A DNA stretch of 64,000 nt, taken from assembly GCA_937893675.1 (NCBI GenBank), contig CALBGI010000068.1, positions 1 to 64,000 on the forward strand, read 5' to 3'. The stretch is from an uncultured Blautia sp. (lineage in GTDB: Bacteria > Bacillota > Clostridia > Lachnospirales > Lachnospiraceae). Shown piece by piece: positions 1-9,269 of this stretch (positions within the stretch are counted from its first letter, which is position 1; each line of letters opens with the position of its first letter). The notes under the pieces are model-generated. The model did not search any database and had not been told where the DNA came from. It was given only the letters and a program-made list of their open reading frames with translations. Position numbers and translations under genes: made by a program.

Positions 1-76
1 CCGCCTTTGCAGCGATCTCTGTGATCGGCTGCATGGTGCACTCCTGTGCGATCTCGATGTCGCTTTTGAATCCCAT
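1..76 (-). CDS. fhs: Formate--tetrahydrofolate ligase, N-terminal fragment (runs off the left edge)
   Basis: Only the first 25 codons are in the window; they read MGFKSDIEIAQECTMQPITE and onward, which matches the conserved N-terminus of formate-THF ligase (the usual opening is K-S-D-I-E-I-A-Q followed by P-I-x-E-I-A). The enzyme makes 10-formyl-THF from formate and ATP, the first THF step of the methyl branch of the Wood-Ljungdahl pathway. A GGAGG sits directly upstream of the ATG at 76. It lies 38 bases after the DUF3786 gene on the same strand, so it is probably the next gene of the acs locus. The identification rests on a short stretch plus strong context. Confidence 0.8.
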   Translation of the reverse strand, partial: MGFKSDIEIAQECTMQPITEIAAKA

Positions 77-114
77 AATACATTACCTCCTGATTCTTTT
101 GCTTATTTTCTTTT

Positions 115-798
115 TTAAAACAGGTCCCCACCTGTTTTACACTGATTGAAAAAACCTTTCAGAGAACCGATGAGCACATCTCCCATTACTGCCATGTCCT
201 CGGCCTGGAAGGAAACCGGAAAATTATCGCTGAACAGAATCTGGGAAGACGGCGCAAACTCCTCGTCCCCCTCCCACAAAATCATCTGAATGCGATATCC
301 CGGATAAATCTCCACCTCATAGGCAACATCCCCATGGTCTATGGCTGCTGCACCCATATGCTTCATAATTCCGGAAAAATCATCCACACGGTTTCCGTAG
401 GTAAACGCCAGCCTTTTAATACATCTTCCGTCAAACTGGCGAAGATACACTTCCCCCCAGGGCATCTCCCGATAGGTTTTGTACTTTCCTGTACCGCCGG
501 CAGCTGTCCCGTGGAGCAGGAACCGTATGGTAAGGATTTTTGCGTAAATCATTTCTTCCAGCGGATAGTATCCTTTGTGATCCGGCAGGTGTGTCACCTC
601 AAAATCCGGAAAAGTAATCTGATACACGGTGCCGAGAAATGGAAGGGAAAATTCTTTCGATTCCGCATTATAAGGAATCTTCAGCCGCTCTGCGATTTCC
701 AGCGGATCTGCAAGCCTGTATTCTTCCATATAATGCTCCCAGGGCATCCGTTCCTTGCTGTCCTTGCTATAATTCAAATCCTTCAAATCAAACGCCAT
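115..798 (-). CDS. DUF3786 domain protein of the acs locus
   Basis: This 227-residue soluble protein has no signal peptide or membrane segment. It resembles DUF3786 proteins, which recur beside CODH/ACS and corrinoid genes in acetogens and have no settled role. Features seen are an N-terminal P-W-E-H-Y stretch and a central F-L-L-H-G-T-A-A-G-G segment followed by W-G-E-V-Y. The ATG at 798 is preferred because AGAGG stands just before it; an in-frame GTG at 825 abuts the acsV stop but has no ribosome site. It sits between acsV and fhs, so a role around corrinoid or THF methyl transfer is plausible, but that is inference from position. Confidence 0.75.
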   Translation of the reverse strand: MAFDLKDLNYSKDSKERMPWEHYMEEYRLADPLEIAERLKIPYNAESKEFSLPFLGTVYQITFPDFEVTHLPDHKGYYPLEEMIYAKILTIRFLLHGTAAGGTGKYKTYREMPWGEVYLRQFDGRCIKRLAFTYGNRVDDFSGIMKHMGAAAIDHGDVAYEVEIYPGYRIQMILWEGDEEFAPSSQILFSDNFPVSFQAEDMAVMGDVLIGSLKGFFNQCKTGGDLF

Positions 799-825
799 AT
801 CGTACCTCTGTCTTTTTTCTGTCAC

Positions 826-2757
826 TTACATCGGTTTCTGAACAGACGGGAAAAGCCCTCCGTCTGTGTGAGGAATAAAGCAGGCGCCCACAAACTCATC
901 CATATACGTAGGCACTGCGGAAAGTTCCAGGTAAGTCATATTGGCTGCAAGCTCATAGGTCTTCTGTTCTGCTGGCGTAGACAAGAGCATCAGATAACTT
1001 CCGCTTAAGGATGAGTTGCCGATATAGTGGAATTTCTCCAGAGGAATATCCGGGAACATCCCAATATTTACCGCATTTCTCATATTGATTCCACTGCCGA
1101 TGCCTCCGGCCACATATACATCATCGATCATGCTCACATCAAAGTCAAGGGAACTCAGCATGGTACGGATAGCAGAGAAAATCGCACCCTTGGCACGAAT
1201 AAAATTGTCAATATCCACTTCCGTGATCTCCACATCCTTTACAGATCCGGCCTCTTCCTCAAAAGCCAGAACATAGCTTCCCATTCCGTATTCGTCATGG
1301 CGGACCCTTCTGCCCTCCCGGACAAATTTCCCTTTGGGATTGATGATTCCTGCCGCAAACAGTTCACTGATCACATCAATAATCCCGGAGCCGCAAAGAC
1401 CGATGGGCTTGGTTCCCGGCGCACCTACCACCTCGTAGGAGGGCTCCATGGTCTCCTTGTCAATGGTGCATGCCTCGATGGCTCCGTCTGTAGCGCGCAT
1501 ACCGCAGCTGATGTCTCCGCCCTCAAACGCAGGTCCCGCCGAGCAGGCACAGCTCATCATGAAGTCAGAGTTGCCGAACACCAGCTCTCCATTGGTGCCC
1601 AGATCGATAAAAAGAGAAAATTCCGGACGGTTCCATATCATACTTACCAAAGTACCTGCCGTAATGTCTCCTCCCACATAGCTGCCAATGTTGGGTGCAA
1701 TGATAATGTGGGCATCCTGATTGATTTCAATGCCCAAATCTGAGGCAAAAATAGAGTTGGTTTTATAAAATGCAGGAATGTAAGGCTCCATCCGCAGCGG
1801 ATCCGCATTGATTCCCGCAAACAAATGATTCATCGTCGTATTGGAAGCCACGCACATCCGGTAAATCTGGTCTTTTGAAATGCCTGCACTTCTGCACATC
1901 TGCTGAATCATCGGGTTGATTGTCTCTTTAATTACCGCGTCCTGGAGTTTTTTCTGTCCGCCAGGCTTCCGGGATTCTATGATCCGGTTGATAACATCCG
2001 CACCGAAGCGGATCTGCCCGTTTCCCGCGCTTCCCTTGGCCAGAATTTCTCCGTTTTCCATATTTATGATCACAGCCGAAACTGTCGTTGTTCCAATATC
2101 AACTGCAAGACCGCCTATCACAACCTTCTCTTCACTTCCAAAAACATCATAGACAAACATGTCGTTGGATGTTGTGCGCAGTACACATTTCACCTTGAAA
2201 TGGTTTTCCCGCAGCACATCCGGAAGCTTCTTCAGCACATGGTAGGGAATCCGTACTCTCTTCAGATTTAGAAACTTGCGAAGGGCACGCGTCAGCCGCT
2301 CATTGTCCGGCATGGTATCGTCCAGTGTCGGCTCCTCCATCGCAACCTCCACTACGTCCAGGCTGTTTCTGAGTTCGATTCCTGCCAATTCTATTTCTCT
2401 TTTGGCATTCTCAAAAATGGCAATTTCTTCTCTTGAGCTCAGATCTGCAACCTTCATTCTGCTCTTGTATGCAGAAGCAATATCCGGTACAAGTACCTTC
2501 ACATCTGCACAGATTTTGCTCACACATGCAAGACGCCACCCCGCATCATATTCCTCCTCGGAAATATGCAGCGTCTTTTTGGAGTCCAGCTCTCCGCTTT
2601 TGAGCTGAACACGGCATTTTCCACAGGAAGCATTTCCGGAACATGGCGCATCAATCGCCACATTGGCTTCCCTTGCAATCTCCAGTAAATTATCTCCCGC
2701 ATTGGCATAGGTGTCTACCGCACTGCCGTCCTCGAATGAAAAAGTCACCTTGAACAT
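826..2757 (-). CDS. acsV: Reductive activator of the corrinoid iron-sulfur protein (RACo/AcsV)
   Basis: The 643-residue protein begins with a plant-type [2Fe-2S] ferredoxin domain; the ligands appear to be Cys39, Cys45, Cys48 and Cys78. A linker follows, then a large ASKHA-type ATPase region (G-G-L-A-V-D-I-G-T-T-T near residue 220, L-F-I-D-L-G-T-N-G-E near 385, and V-A-G-G-I-G-S-G near 555). This is the layout of RACo, which uses ATP hydrolysis to return inactive Co(II) in the corrinoid iron-sulfur protein to Co(I). It lies downstream of acsE, separated by a terminator-like hairpin, so its level may be lower than that of acsDCE. Length and domains fit the family well. Confidence 0.92.
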   Translation of the reverse strand: MFKVTFSFEDGSAVDTYANAGDNLLEIAREANVAIDAPCSGNASCGKCRVQLKSGELDSKKTLHISEEEYDAGWRLACVSKICADVKVLVPDIASAYKSRMKVADLSSREEIAIFENAKREIELAGIELRNSLDVVEVAMEEPTLDDTMPDNERLTRALRKFLNLKRVRIPYHVLKKLPDVLRENHFKVKCVLRTTSNDMFVYDVFGSEEKVVIGGLAVDIGTTTVSAVIINMENGEILAKGSAGNGQIRFGADVINRIIESRKPGGQKKLQDAVIKETINPMIQQMCRSAGISKDQIYRMCVASNTTMNHLFAGINADPLRMEPYIPAFYKTNSIFASDLGIEINQDAHIIIAPNIGSYVGGDITAGTLVSMIWNRPEFSLFIDLGTNGELVFGNSDFMMSCACSAGPAFEGGDISCGMRATDGAIEACTIDKETMEPSYEVVGAPGTKPIGLCGSGIIDVISELFAAGIINPKGKFVREGRRVRHDEYGMGSYVLAFEEEAGSVKDVEITEVDIDNFIRAKGAIFSAIRTMLSSLDFDVSMIDDVYVAGGIGSGINMRNAVNIGMFPDIPLEKFHYIGNSSLSGSYLMLLSTPAEQKTYELAANMTYLELSAVPTYMDEFVGACFIPHTDGGLFPSVQKPM

Positions 2758-2790
2758 ATGGCAACCACCTTTCTCGCATCATCATATATT

Positions 2791-2833
2791 GATAAAATAA
2801 CAAGAGGGCCGGAGCCACAAGCCCCAGCCCCCT
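2791..2833 (-). terminator. Hairpin between acsE and acsV
   Basis: A GC-rich imperfect inverted repeat (AGGGGGCTGGGGC paired with GGCTCCGGCCCTC on the minus strand) lies after the acsE stop and is followed by a T-rich stretch (TTGTTATTTT). It probably ends or attenuates the acsDCE transcript. I see no clear promoter between it and acsV, so partial read-through is likely. Confidence 0.6.
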
Positions 2834-2863
2834 TGCCGCAAAAATCTATATGGCCTTCTGCAA

Positions 2864-3649
2864 TCAGATTTCCAGATAGGAGTCTGCATACAGTGTGTTG
2901 TTTTTGAAAACATCACAGGATTTGATCGTTTCCATCAGACGAAGGTCATTCGGATTTACAATCGCAGAAGTAAGACCGTTCATCATAGCCATTGCTACCA
3001 GAGCAGAGTCCATGATCGGACGGATATGTTTCGGCATACCGTTACTGTTGTTGGAAAGACCGCCAGTGGAATTCAGTCCCATGTCAGAGAACATCTTGAT
3101 CGCCTCAAGAACTTCCATCTGTTTTTCCTGCATTCCTTTTACTACCAGGAACAGCGGATCAAACCACAGATCTGCCGGATCCATACCAAGCATCATACCT
3201 CTTTCCAGCATGTTCTGGCAGTGCATCATACGCTCGTCGTTGTCTGCAGCCACCATACCGGAGGAGCACAGCGCGATTACGATCGCATCGTTTGCAGCTG
3301 CAAGGTCGATATTGGAAATTCTGTCGCCTGCATCTGCAGAGTTTACGATGGGTTTTCCTTTGCTTCTGTTGTATACGGAGATGCCGGCCTCAATGGCTTT
3401 CTGGTTTGTAGTATCCAGTGCCAGAGGAACGTTATCGAATTCAGACTGAAGGAGCTGAACTGCCCATTTCATCAGATCTTCGCCGTCATTCTCAGCCGGT
3501 CCGATATTTACGTCAAGGTAAGTAGCTCCAGCATCCAGCTGCTGTTTTGCTCTTGCGATGATCGGCTCCGCATCTCTTGCGGTAAACGCTTTGTTTACTG
3601 CCGGTGCTGTGGTGGAAAGTCTCTCACCAATAGTAATAAATTTTGCCAT
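2864..3649 (-). CDS. acsE: Methyl-THF:corrinoid/iron-sulfur protein methyltransferase
   Basis: At 261 residues this matches the length of AcsE (MeTr), a TIM-barrel pterin-binding protein. It moves the methyl group of 5-methyl-THF to Co(I) of the corrinoid iron-sulfur protein. Pterin-site features are visible: D-V-N-I-G-P near residue 46, L-D-T-T-N near 77, I-V-N-S-A near 100 and G-L-S-N-N-S-N-G near 197. It follows acsC by 28 bases with a good GGAG site, so acsD, acsC and acsE form one operon. Confidence 0.95.
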   Translation of the reverse strand: MAKFITIGERLSTTAPAVNKAFTARDAEPIIARAKQQLDAGATYLDVNIGPAENDGEDLMKWAVQLLQSEFDNVPLALDTTNQKAIEAGISVYNRSKGKPIVNSADAGDRISNIDLAAANDAIVIALCSSGMVAADNDERMMHCQNMLERGMMLGMDPADLWFDPLFLVVKGMQEKQMEVLEAIKMFSDMGLNSTGGLSNNSNGMPKHIRPIMDSALVAMAMMNGLTSAIVNPNDLRLMETIKSCDVFKNNTLYADSYLEI

Positions 3650-3677
3650 ACTCTTGTTCTCCTTTATTTTTTATCTC

Positions 3678-5027
3678 TTATTTGTTCTGCATATCCTTTA
3701 AGAATTTTACAAGCTGTACAGCCTCTCTCGGTCCAACAATGATCTCCCAGCCCGGAAGTTTTGCTTCCAGATCGCCCTTGAGAACAGCAACTTTACCCGG
3801 GATCACAAGCTTTCTGCATTTTACCTTCGGCTCAACATTCTCCTGAATGAATTTGGAGATGCTGTTTCCGGAGAATTTGCCTGCTGCCCAGGAAGTCAGT
3901 ACGGAAAGTCCGCCGGCATCGTTGATGACCAGGTTCATGGGAACGCCGGAACGCTCCAGCTCGCCGCTTACTACGAAGTAGGTCAGAGCAAAGTCAACGG
4001 TGGTAACTACCAGAGAATTCTCATCTGCACCGTTCAGCGGGTAGATACCCGGCTCAACCTTCATCGGTTTCTGCGGATCGGTAAATACGTTCTGACGCAG
4101 GCCGTAAAGCGGAAGAGCCTCAGCGTAGGTCATCTGCTGCATTACGATGATGGAGCCGTATTTCATGGTAAATACTGCTGCCAGAGCTGCCTGCATATGT
4201 AAATCATCTTTTGCGACCTTAACTGTATTTACGATGGACGGATAACCGAAGGTTCTGTCCTGATCTTTGAGCGCTGCACGGCGAACCTGAACAGCGTTTG
4301 CAAAGGTTTCTTTGATATCTGCGCCGGTTACATCCAGTACCAGATTCTTGTTTCCAAGTTTTTCCAGTGCTGCAACGGTATCATAAAGCTCATTTAAGTC
4401 TTTGCCGGATACACCGAGAACAACGCCTGCCTCTGTTGCAACTGCGTTCATAGCTTCGTAATTGGATGCGTTTGCACCGTTTAATACCGGCTTGCTGTCC
4501 TTTACTTCTGCAAGAGCAGCTTTTGCGGTTTCCACATCAGAGCATCCAAGTACAAGAGTTCTTCCAAGACCTGCTGCTTTCTTGACCAGAGCAACATAAG
4601 CATCTGCGGAAGCGCCTTCCTCGCAGTTTACATATACAAGTTCTGCGTACATTCTCTCACCGATACGGTCATAGTCAACCTTCGGGATTTCAGCAAGCTT
4701 TGCGTCAACTGCAGCGTCATCCATGCAGGTGCACAGAGAAACCGCATATCTGGGCTTGCTCACAAATGTTTTTTCATGTCTGAACAGAACCGTCTCACCG
4801 CCAAGAGTAAACTCTTCGGAGCCTGTACCGATCTTGATCGTCTTCATGGGCGGAGCAGTTGCTTCAGAAAGGGAAGCAAGCGCCTCCTCGGACATGTGCG
4901 GACAAGCAGAAATGTCCATAGCGCCCTGTGCAACTTTCATGGAGAAAGCCATACATGTCGGGCATCCACATTCCTTACAGTTTTTCTTGGGTGTTAATTT
5001 AAAAATCTGAATACCATTCAGTGCCAT
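3678..5027 (-). CDS. acsC: Corrinoid/iron-sulfur protein, large (gamma) subunit
   Basis: The 449-residue protein has the N-terminal [4Fe-4S] domain of CFeSP gamma with cysteines at 17, 20, 25 and 42, the same spacing as described for the family. A TIM-barrel domain and a C-terminal corrinoid-binding domain follow (N-D-A-G-G-L-S-V-L-T-S-W region near residue 370). With AcsD it carries the methyl group from AcsE to acetyl-CoA synthase. It starts 18 bases after acsD ends, so equal expression of the two subunits is expected. Confidence 0.95.
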   Translation of the reverse strand: MALNGIQIFKLTPKKNCKECGCPTCMAFSMKVAQGAMDISACPHMSEEALASLSEATAPPMKTIKIGTGSEEFTLGGETVLFRHEKTFVSKPRYAVSLCTCMDDAAVDAKLAEIPKVDYDRIGERMYAELVYVNCEEGASADAYVALVKKAAGLGRTLVLGCSDVETAKAALAEVKDSKPVLNGANASNYEAMNAVATEAGVVLGVSGKDLNELYDTVAALEKLGNKNLVLDVTGADIKETFANAVQVRRAALKDQDRTFGYPSIVNTVKVAKDDLHMQAALAAVFTMKYGSIIVMQQMTYAEALPLYGLRQNVFTDPQKPMKVEPGIYPLNGADENSLVVTTVDFALTYFVVSGELERSGVPMNLVINDAGGLSVLTSWAAGKFSGNSISKFIQENVEPKVKCRKLVIPGKVAVLKGDLEAKLPGWEIIVGPREAVQLVKFLKDMQNK

Positions 5028-5045
5028 ATCTTCTTCCTCCTATCC

Positions 5046-5987
5046 TTACGCCAGTGCTTTAATCATCTTGGAAATGGTTGCTACAGACTGGGGATGTCTC
5101 AGAATAACAGCATCTGAGCCTGCTGCCAAGTCTGCTGCAGCGGTCATGATTTCCATGTCAATTCCACGCTCTTCCTGCGGACCCCACTCCGGCATGTCAG
5201 CTTCGGAAGCACTTGCTTCTTTTACGCCCCATGTCTCAGCGGATACCGGTGTAATGATAGGCATCTGCAGCATATTGTCATTCTGGCCAAGTGCTGCACC
5301 TTTGATACGGTCCATGGTAGATACAACATATTCGTATCCGTAACCAACAGCTGCGCTTCCGACGTTCATCACAACCTTCTGTGCGTTTACGCCAAGCTGT
5401 GTGGTAACTACGTTCAGCTGTTTTGCAAGGTTAATGTCTACTGCAGATTCAGCGCCAACAAGCTGGTCATAAGCAAGACCTGCTGCTGCACCGATGGCTT
5501 TATAATTTTCTTCTTTTTCAGAAAGGATCAGAACGTTTCTTCCCTGCAGAGTCTCTGCAACCTTCGGAAGCAGCTCTGCGTCTTTTTCTACATTTCCGCA
5601 GCCTTCTACTACCAGCGGGCAGTCGATTGCTTCTGCAACCTCTTTTACAACTGCAATAAGCTCATCAACGGACTTGTTTGCGCCGTTGGGATCTCCGCCG
5701 CCCAGATTCAGAGCAACAAAATCTGCACCTTCCATTGCTGCTGCCTTCTTAGCAATGTCTGCCATGGAAGCGGCACCTTCATAATAAGTTTTGATGCAGT
5801 CAGCCATTCCTTCCAGACCCATGTCTGTGATCTCCACACCAACTTTGGCAGTATTCTCTGCCGGAGCGTCAAAGGTGTAGAAGGGGAATGTGCAGTCGCC
5901 GCCGATTGTGACGGTTTTGTCTCCGCTTCCGATGGTAACAGCGTTAATCTTTGCATTGAACTTCTGTAATTTCTGATTAAACGGCAT
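5046..5987 (-). CDS. acsD: Corrinoid/iron-sulfur protein, small (delta) subunit
   Basis: This 313-residue TIM-barrel protein is the partner of AcsC in the cobalamin-carrying CFeSP. Family features include an N-terminal P-F-Y-T-F-D segment, F-V-A-L-N-L-G-G-G-D-P near residue 92 and the D-I-N-L-A-K-Q-L-N region near 185. It begins a new unit: a promoter lies about 40 bases upstream and a 322-base gap separates it from acsB. The ribosome site is AGGAG with the expected spacing. Confidence 0.94.
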   Translation of the reverse strand: MPFNQKLQKFNAKINAVTIGSGDKTVTIGGDCTFPFYTFDAPAENTAKVGVEITDMGLEGMADCIKTYYEGAASMADIAKKAAAMEGADFVALNLGGGDPNGANKSVDELIAVVKEVAEAIDCPLVVEGCGNVEKDAELLPKVAETLQGRNVLILSEKEENYKAIGAAAGLAYDQLVGAESAVDINLAKQLNVVTTQLGVNAQKVVMNVGSAAVGYGYEYVVSTMDRIKGAALGQNDNMLQMPIITPVSAETWGVKEASASEADMPEWGPQEERGIDMEIMTAAADLAAGSDAVILRHPQSVATISKMIKALA

Positions 5988-6027
5988 TTCTCCTTAGCCT
6001 CCTCTTAAAGATATAAATTTTCTTTTT

Positions 6028-6057
6028 ATTATACTACATTATTGCTTTTATTGACAA
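6028..6057 (-). promoter_or_regulatory. Sigma-A-type promoter for acsDCE
   Basis: On the minus strand a TTGTCA box and a perfect TATAAT are separated by 18 bases, ending about 40 bases before the acsD start. It gives the corrinoid protein operon its own transcription start, separate from the CODH/ACS genes upstream. Confidence 0.75.
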
Positions 6058-6059
6058 GT

Positions 6060-6264
6060 TCCCGCAGCCATGTTTTGTCAAAAATGCACCAGAATGCTTA
6101 TCGCTTCGCCATAACTTCTGAAATCCTCCCGCAGCCCGCTGCTGCGCAGCTTTACGCTTTGATCCGGATGATTTACTTACCTGGCGCCACACGATAAAAC
6201 CAGCCATGCTGTCCTGTGCCCCGCCGCATACGCGGTTTTACGTCCCAGAACAACACGTCTGGTC
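6060..6264. other. Non-coding stretch between acsB and acsD
   Basis: With the flanking promoter and hairpin this is a 322-base gap, the largest inside the acs locus. I find no convincing reading frame, riboswitch consensus or repeat in this part. It has no known function that I can read. Confidence 0.4.
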
Positions 6265-6311
6265 AAGCTCCCAGGCAATGAATACAAGTATTCATTCCCC
6301 TTGCGGAGCTT
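6265..6311 (-). repeat. Long hairpin at the acsB stop codon
   Basis: On the minus strand AAGCTCC pairs with GGAGCTT at the base, and AATGAATAC pairs with GTATTCATT across a 2-base loop at the tip, with mismatches between. The hairpin begins at the acsB stop codon. No T run follows, so it looks more like an mRNA-stabilising 3' structure than a standard intrinsic terminator. Confidence 0.6.
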
Positions 6312-8436
6312 ACATCATCGGCTCTAATCCAAGCGCCGGATGTCCTTTTTCGGTAAGGAATGCAACCAGTGTTTCAGGATCTTCTGCCACTGTCTCATCG
6401 CCGATCATATCTGTGAAGTTATCAATTCCGTAAAGCTCTTTTGCTGTAGCATTCAGTCTGTCAGCAACAAATTCTTTCAGATCTTTCGGCATCCATACGA
6501 TACGCTCGATACCGCCCTCAGCCTTCATGAATTTCTTGGAAGCGATAAAGTGCTTGCCGTGACCCATGAATCCTGGAGTCTGAACACCGCCGCCTGTCAT
6601 GGAAGCCATCTCCGGGAAGGTCATTCCAAGAGGAGTCATGCCTGCATACTCACGGTTTGCGATAACAACACCGTTACTGAAGGGCTCGATACCGCAGATA
6701 CACTCGAAACATCCGCAGGAGGTCATCGGATCCTGCATGATGGAGTACAGGGTTACATGCTCCAGAGCGCCCTGGGAGAATTTCTGTACTGCTTCATCAA
6801 CGTCCTCGTATGCGCCAAGATTTTCGTCGATCGGTCTTTCTTTGGTGATCACCTGACACGGACCTGCCGGATCAAGCTCGTTGGTAGCCTTTGCATCCAG
6901 CCATGAAACCGCACCACAAAGTCCAAGTCTCTCCGGTGTTACCACGCATACATGGCTCGGGGAGAATGCCTGGCAAAGGATACAGCTGTAGTATACGTCT
7001 ACAGATTCGTCTGTCAGAGTGTCCAGACGCTCGTCACGTTTGTTGAAGGTCGGGATTGCAACCTCATGACGGATTCTGGTACATTCTGCCGGATCCGTGT
7101 AGATCACAACCTCACATTTGTCTACAACAGCCTCAAACTCGTTCTTAACCTGGCTGTAAAGCACTTCGCCCAGATGTTTGATGCGGAATCCTGCATTGAA
7201 CGCGTCAATGCTGATACGGATTCTCTGCATATCTCTCTGGCCTGTGTGGTATACACCTTCGATGCAGTTGATGTAGTTGTGGAATTTACGCTCGATAACC
7301 GGCTCAAAGTCAGGCTGCATTTTTTTGCCTGCAACTTTAACCACATAAGCGATACTATTTTTGCTTCCAAGCTCCATCTCGTCTGCTTCCGGTCCGACAA
7401 CGGTAATCCTGTGGTCTTCAATCTCAGAAGCATCGCAGGTCTGAACAAGCTCTGCACAGTCAACGCGGGAACCGTCAAACTCAACCTGCATGTCTTTGCG
7501 GCGGATGATCTCACCCTCAAATGCAGATGCGAATGCAACCGGGATATCAATGTTTGTGATCTTGATCTTAACATCGCGCGCTTCCAGAGAAGTTGCATTC
7601 CATTTGGAAACATCCGTCTGGCAGATCAGGCTCTTCGGAACTCTCGGAACATCAGCCTGGTTTGTGATTACCGGGAATCCAAGTGCGATAGCGCCTGCGC
7701 CGCATGCCACGATCACATCGTTCAGAGGAGCGAATGCGTTCACAAATGCGGGAACACGTTTCATGGTGTATTCCATCAGAGTTGCTGCATCGCCCGGTTT
7801 TACATTGCCGAAGATCAGAGCTGCACGGAGAGCAACAGATACAACATGGATCACAGCGGTAACGTCTTTTCCAAGGGGGATCACACGTACATTTGCGCCT
7901 GTTTTGTAGTTGATCTCAGCAAGCTGATCAATAATGTCGCCCACCAGTGTTACAAGGATGCCCTGTGCCTGATAGGATTTCACAAGAGCTGCTGCCTCTT
8001 CTGCGGAAGCTGCCTTGCCAAGGATTACTGCAACGCCCGGGATATCGCCTGTTACAAGCGGCACACCAAGCTCACGGATCACTGCATCTGCAAGATGTCC
8101 GTAGCACGGCTCTTCATAAGGAGCTGCTCCGTCAATATATTTCAGAACCTCAATGAACTCTGCGCAGAGAGCGGTTGCAACACCTGACATAAATGCGTCA
8201 TGTGTTCTTTTTTCTCTTGTCATAAGCGTTTTTACAACTGCAAGAGCTTCCTTTAACTCTGCAAGAGTACCAACCTTGGTTCCTGTTACTGCATAGTAGC
8301 ACGGAAGGGAATAAGCTGTATTCGGAAAGCTGACAGCCTTGTCCGCACCGTGTGTTGCAATAGCCTGGTCGATGGCATTCTCAGTGAGGCCATAAACCGC
8401 ATCATTTCCCGCGAAAACACTTTCAAATAAAGTCAC
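6310..8436 (-). CDS. acsB: Acetyl-CoA synthase (CODH/ACS alpha subunit)
   Basis: The 708-residue enzyme joins CO, a methyl group from CFeSP and CoA into acetyl-CoA at a nickel-iron-sulfur A-cluster. Numbering from the GTG at 8436, the A-cluster cysteines fall at 485, 488, 497, 507, 574 and 576. This is exactly 21 below the Moorella set (506, 509, 518, 528, 595, 597). A GTG start is chosen because AGGAGG precedes it and the family N-terminus (L-F-E-S-V-F-A-G) begins there; the 38 further in-frame codons upstream overlap cooC. It follows cooC by 22 bases. Confidence 0.97.
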   Translation of the reverse strand: MTLFESVFAGNDAVYGLTENAIDQAIATHGADKAVSFPNTAYSLPCYYAVTGTKVGTLAELKEALAVVKTLMTREKRTHDAFMSGVATALCAEFIEVLKYIDGAAPYEEPCYGHLADAVIRELGVPLVTGDIPGVAVILGKAASAEEAAALVKSYQAQGILVTLVGDIIDQLAEINYKTGANVRVIPLGKDVTAVIHVVSVALRAALIFGNVKPGDAATLMEYTMKRVPAFVNAFAPLNDVIVACGAGAIALGFPVITNQADVPRVPKSLICQTDVSKWNATSLEARDVKIKITNIDIPVAFASAFEGEIIRRKDMQVEFDGSRVDCAELVQTCDASEIEDHRITVVGPEADEMELGSKNSIAYVVKVAGKKMQPDFEPVIERKFHNYINCIEGVYHTGQRDMQRIRISIDAFNAGFRIKHLGEVLYSQVKNEFEAVVDKCEVVIYTDPAECTRIRHEVAIPTFNKRDERLDTLTDESVDVYYSCILCQAFSPSHVCVVTPERLGLCGAVSWLDAKATNELDPAGPCQVITKERPIDENLGAYEDVDEAVQKFSQGALEHVTLYSIMQDPMTSCGCFECICGIEPFSNGVVIANREYAGMTPLGMTFPEMASMTGGGVQTPGFMGHGKHFIASKKFMKAEGGIERIVWMPKDLKEFVADRLNATAKELYGIDNFTDMIGDETVAEDPETLVAFLTEKGHPALGLEPMM

Positions 8437-8458
8437 TGTTATACCTCCTATTTTATGA

Positions 8459-9223
8459 TCACTGATGATCAATCCTGTCTTTGATTTTTCTGATCTCACC
8501 TGTGACCTCTTCGCTGAAATCAAAGGGAGATTTTCCCTGCCGATCCGCATCGATCACATCTGTATTATAGTGGATCATACCTAAAAGATCTTCCTGTGGA
8601 ATCTTTTCCATGATAAAGGCTTCGTCGTCCGTATTCCTTACCTTGTTTGCCACAACCTTTACCTGGGCAACGCCAAGGTCTTTTGCAAGACGCTTCACGT
8701 TTTTGTATGTCTGAACGCTTCTTGCCCCCGGCTCGATCACAACCACAAACGCATCCACGCCTTCTGTGGTTCCTCTTCCCAGATGCTCCAGTCCGGCTTC
8801 CATATCAAGGATCACCACATCCTCCCTGCGGAGGACAAGGTTGTTGATGATGCGCTTCAGCATCACATGCTCCGGACATACACATCCGCCGCCGCCTGTT
8901 TCCACAGTTCCAAGAACAAGCAGCCGGACCCCGTTGCAGACCTTTCCGTATTTCTCCGGAATATCGTCCACCTTGGGATTCAGATGGTAAAACTGATTGT
9001 TTGCGGAAGCCCCGGTCCTCTCCTCCACCAGCTTGCGCATTTTGGAGATGGGCACGATGGAATCCAGTGTTTCTTCATCAAATCCCAGCGCAAGACCAAG
9101 ATTCGCATCCGGATCCACATCCGCCGCAAGCACAGGTCTTCCCTCTGCCGCATATAAACGGGCCAGTGTTGCCGCAAATGTGGTTTTTCCCACGCCGCCT
9201 TTTCCTGTAACTGCTATTTTCAT
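8459..9223 (-). CDS. cooC: CooC-type nickel-loading ATPase 1
   Basis: This 254-residue P-loop ATPase of the MinD/SIMIBI class opens with K-G-G-V-G-K-T-T (residues 8-15), the deviant Walker A motif. It carries the C-x-C nickel-binding motif of CooC at Cys114 and Cys116. CooC proteins use ATP to help insert nickel into CODH or, as AcsF, into acetyl-CoA synthase. Its place between acsA and acsB suggests it serves one or both. A second paralogue lies upstream of acsA, so the two may be split by client. Confidence 0.92.
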   Translation of the reverse strand: MKIAVTGKGGVGKTTFAATLARLYAAEGRPVLAADVDPDANLGLALGFDEETLDSIVPISKMRKLVEERTGASANNQFYHLNPKVDDIPEKYGKVCNGVRLLVLGTVETGGGGCVCPEHVMLKRIINNLVLRREDVVILDMEAGLEHLGRGTTEGVDAFVVVIEPGARSVQTYKNVKRLAKDLGVAQVKVVANKVRNTDDEAFIMEKIPQEDLLGMIHYNTDVIDADRQGKSPFDFSEEVTGEIRKIKDRIDHQ

Positions 9224-9269
9224 TTTATGTCATCCACCTTTGTCAAATATTCACTGCCGGACGCCTTCA

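Noticed and set aside
6952..8187. Long plus-strand frame of 411 codons opposite acsB
   Set aside because: It is the antisense shadow of a strongly conserved gene with all A-cluster cysteines; it has no ribosome site and no recognisable domain. The same holds for long frames opposite thrC (38938-40356), leuA (41777-43282) and Der/DUF512 (16929-18338).
8437..8550. N-terminal extension of acsB by 38 codons
   Set aside because: It overlaps the end of cooC and lacks a ribosome site, while the GTG at 8436 has AGGAGG and gives the exact family numbering of the A-cluster.
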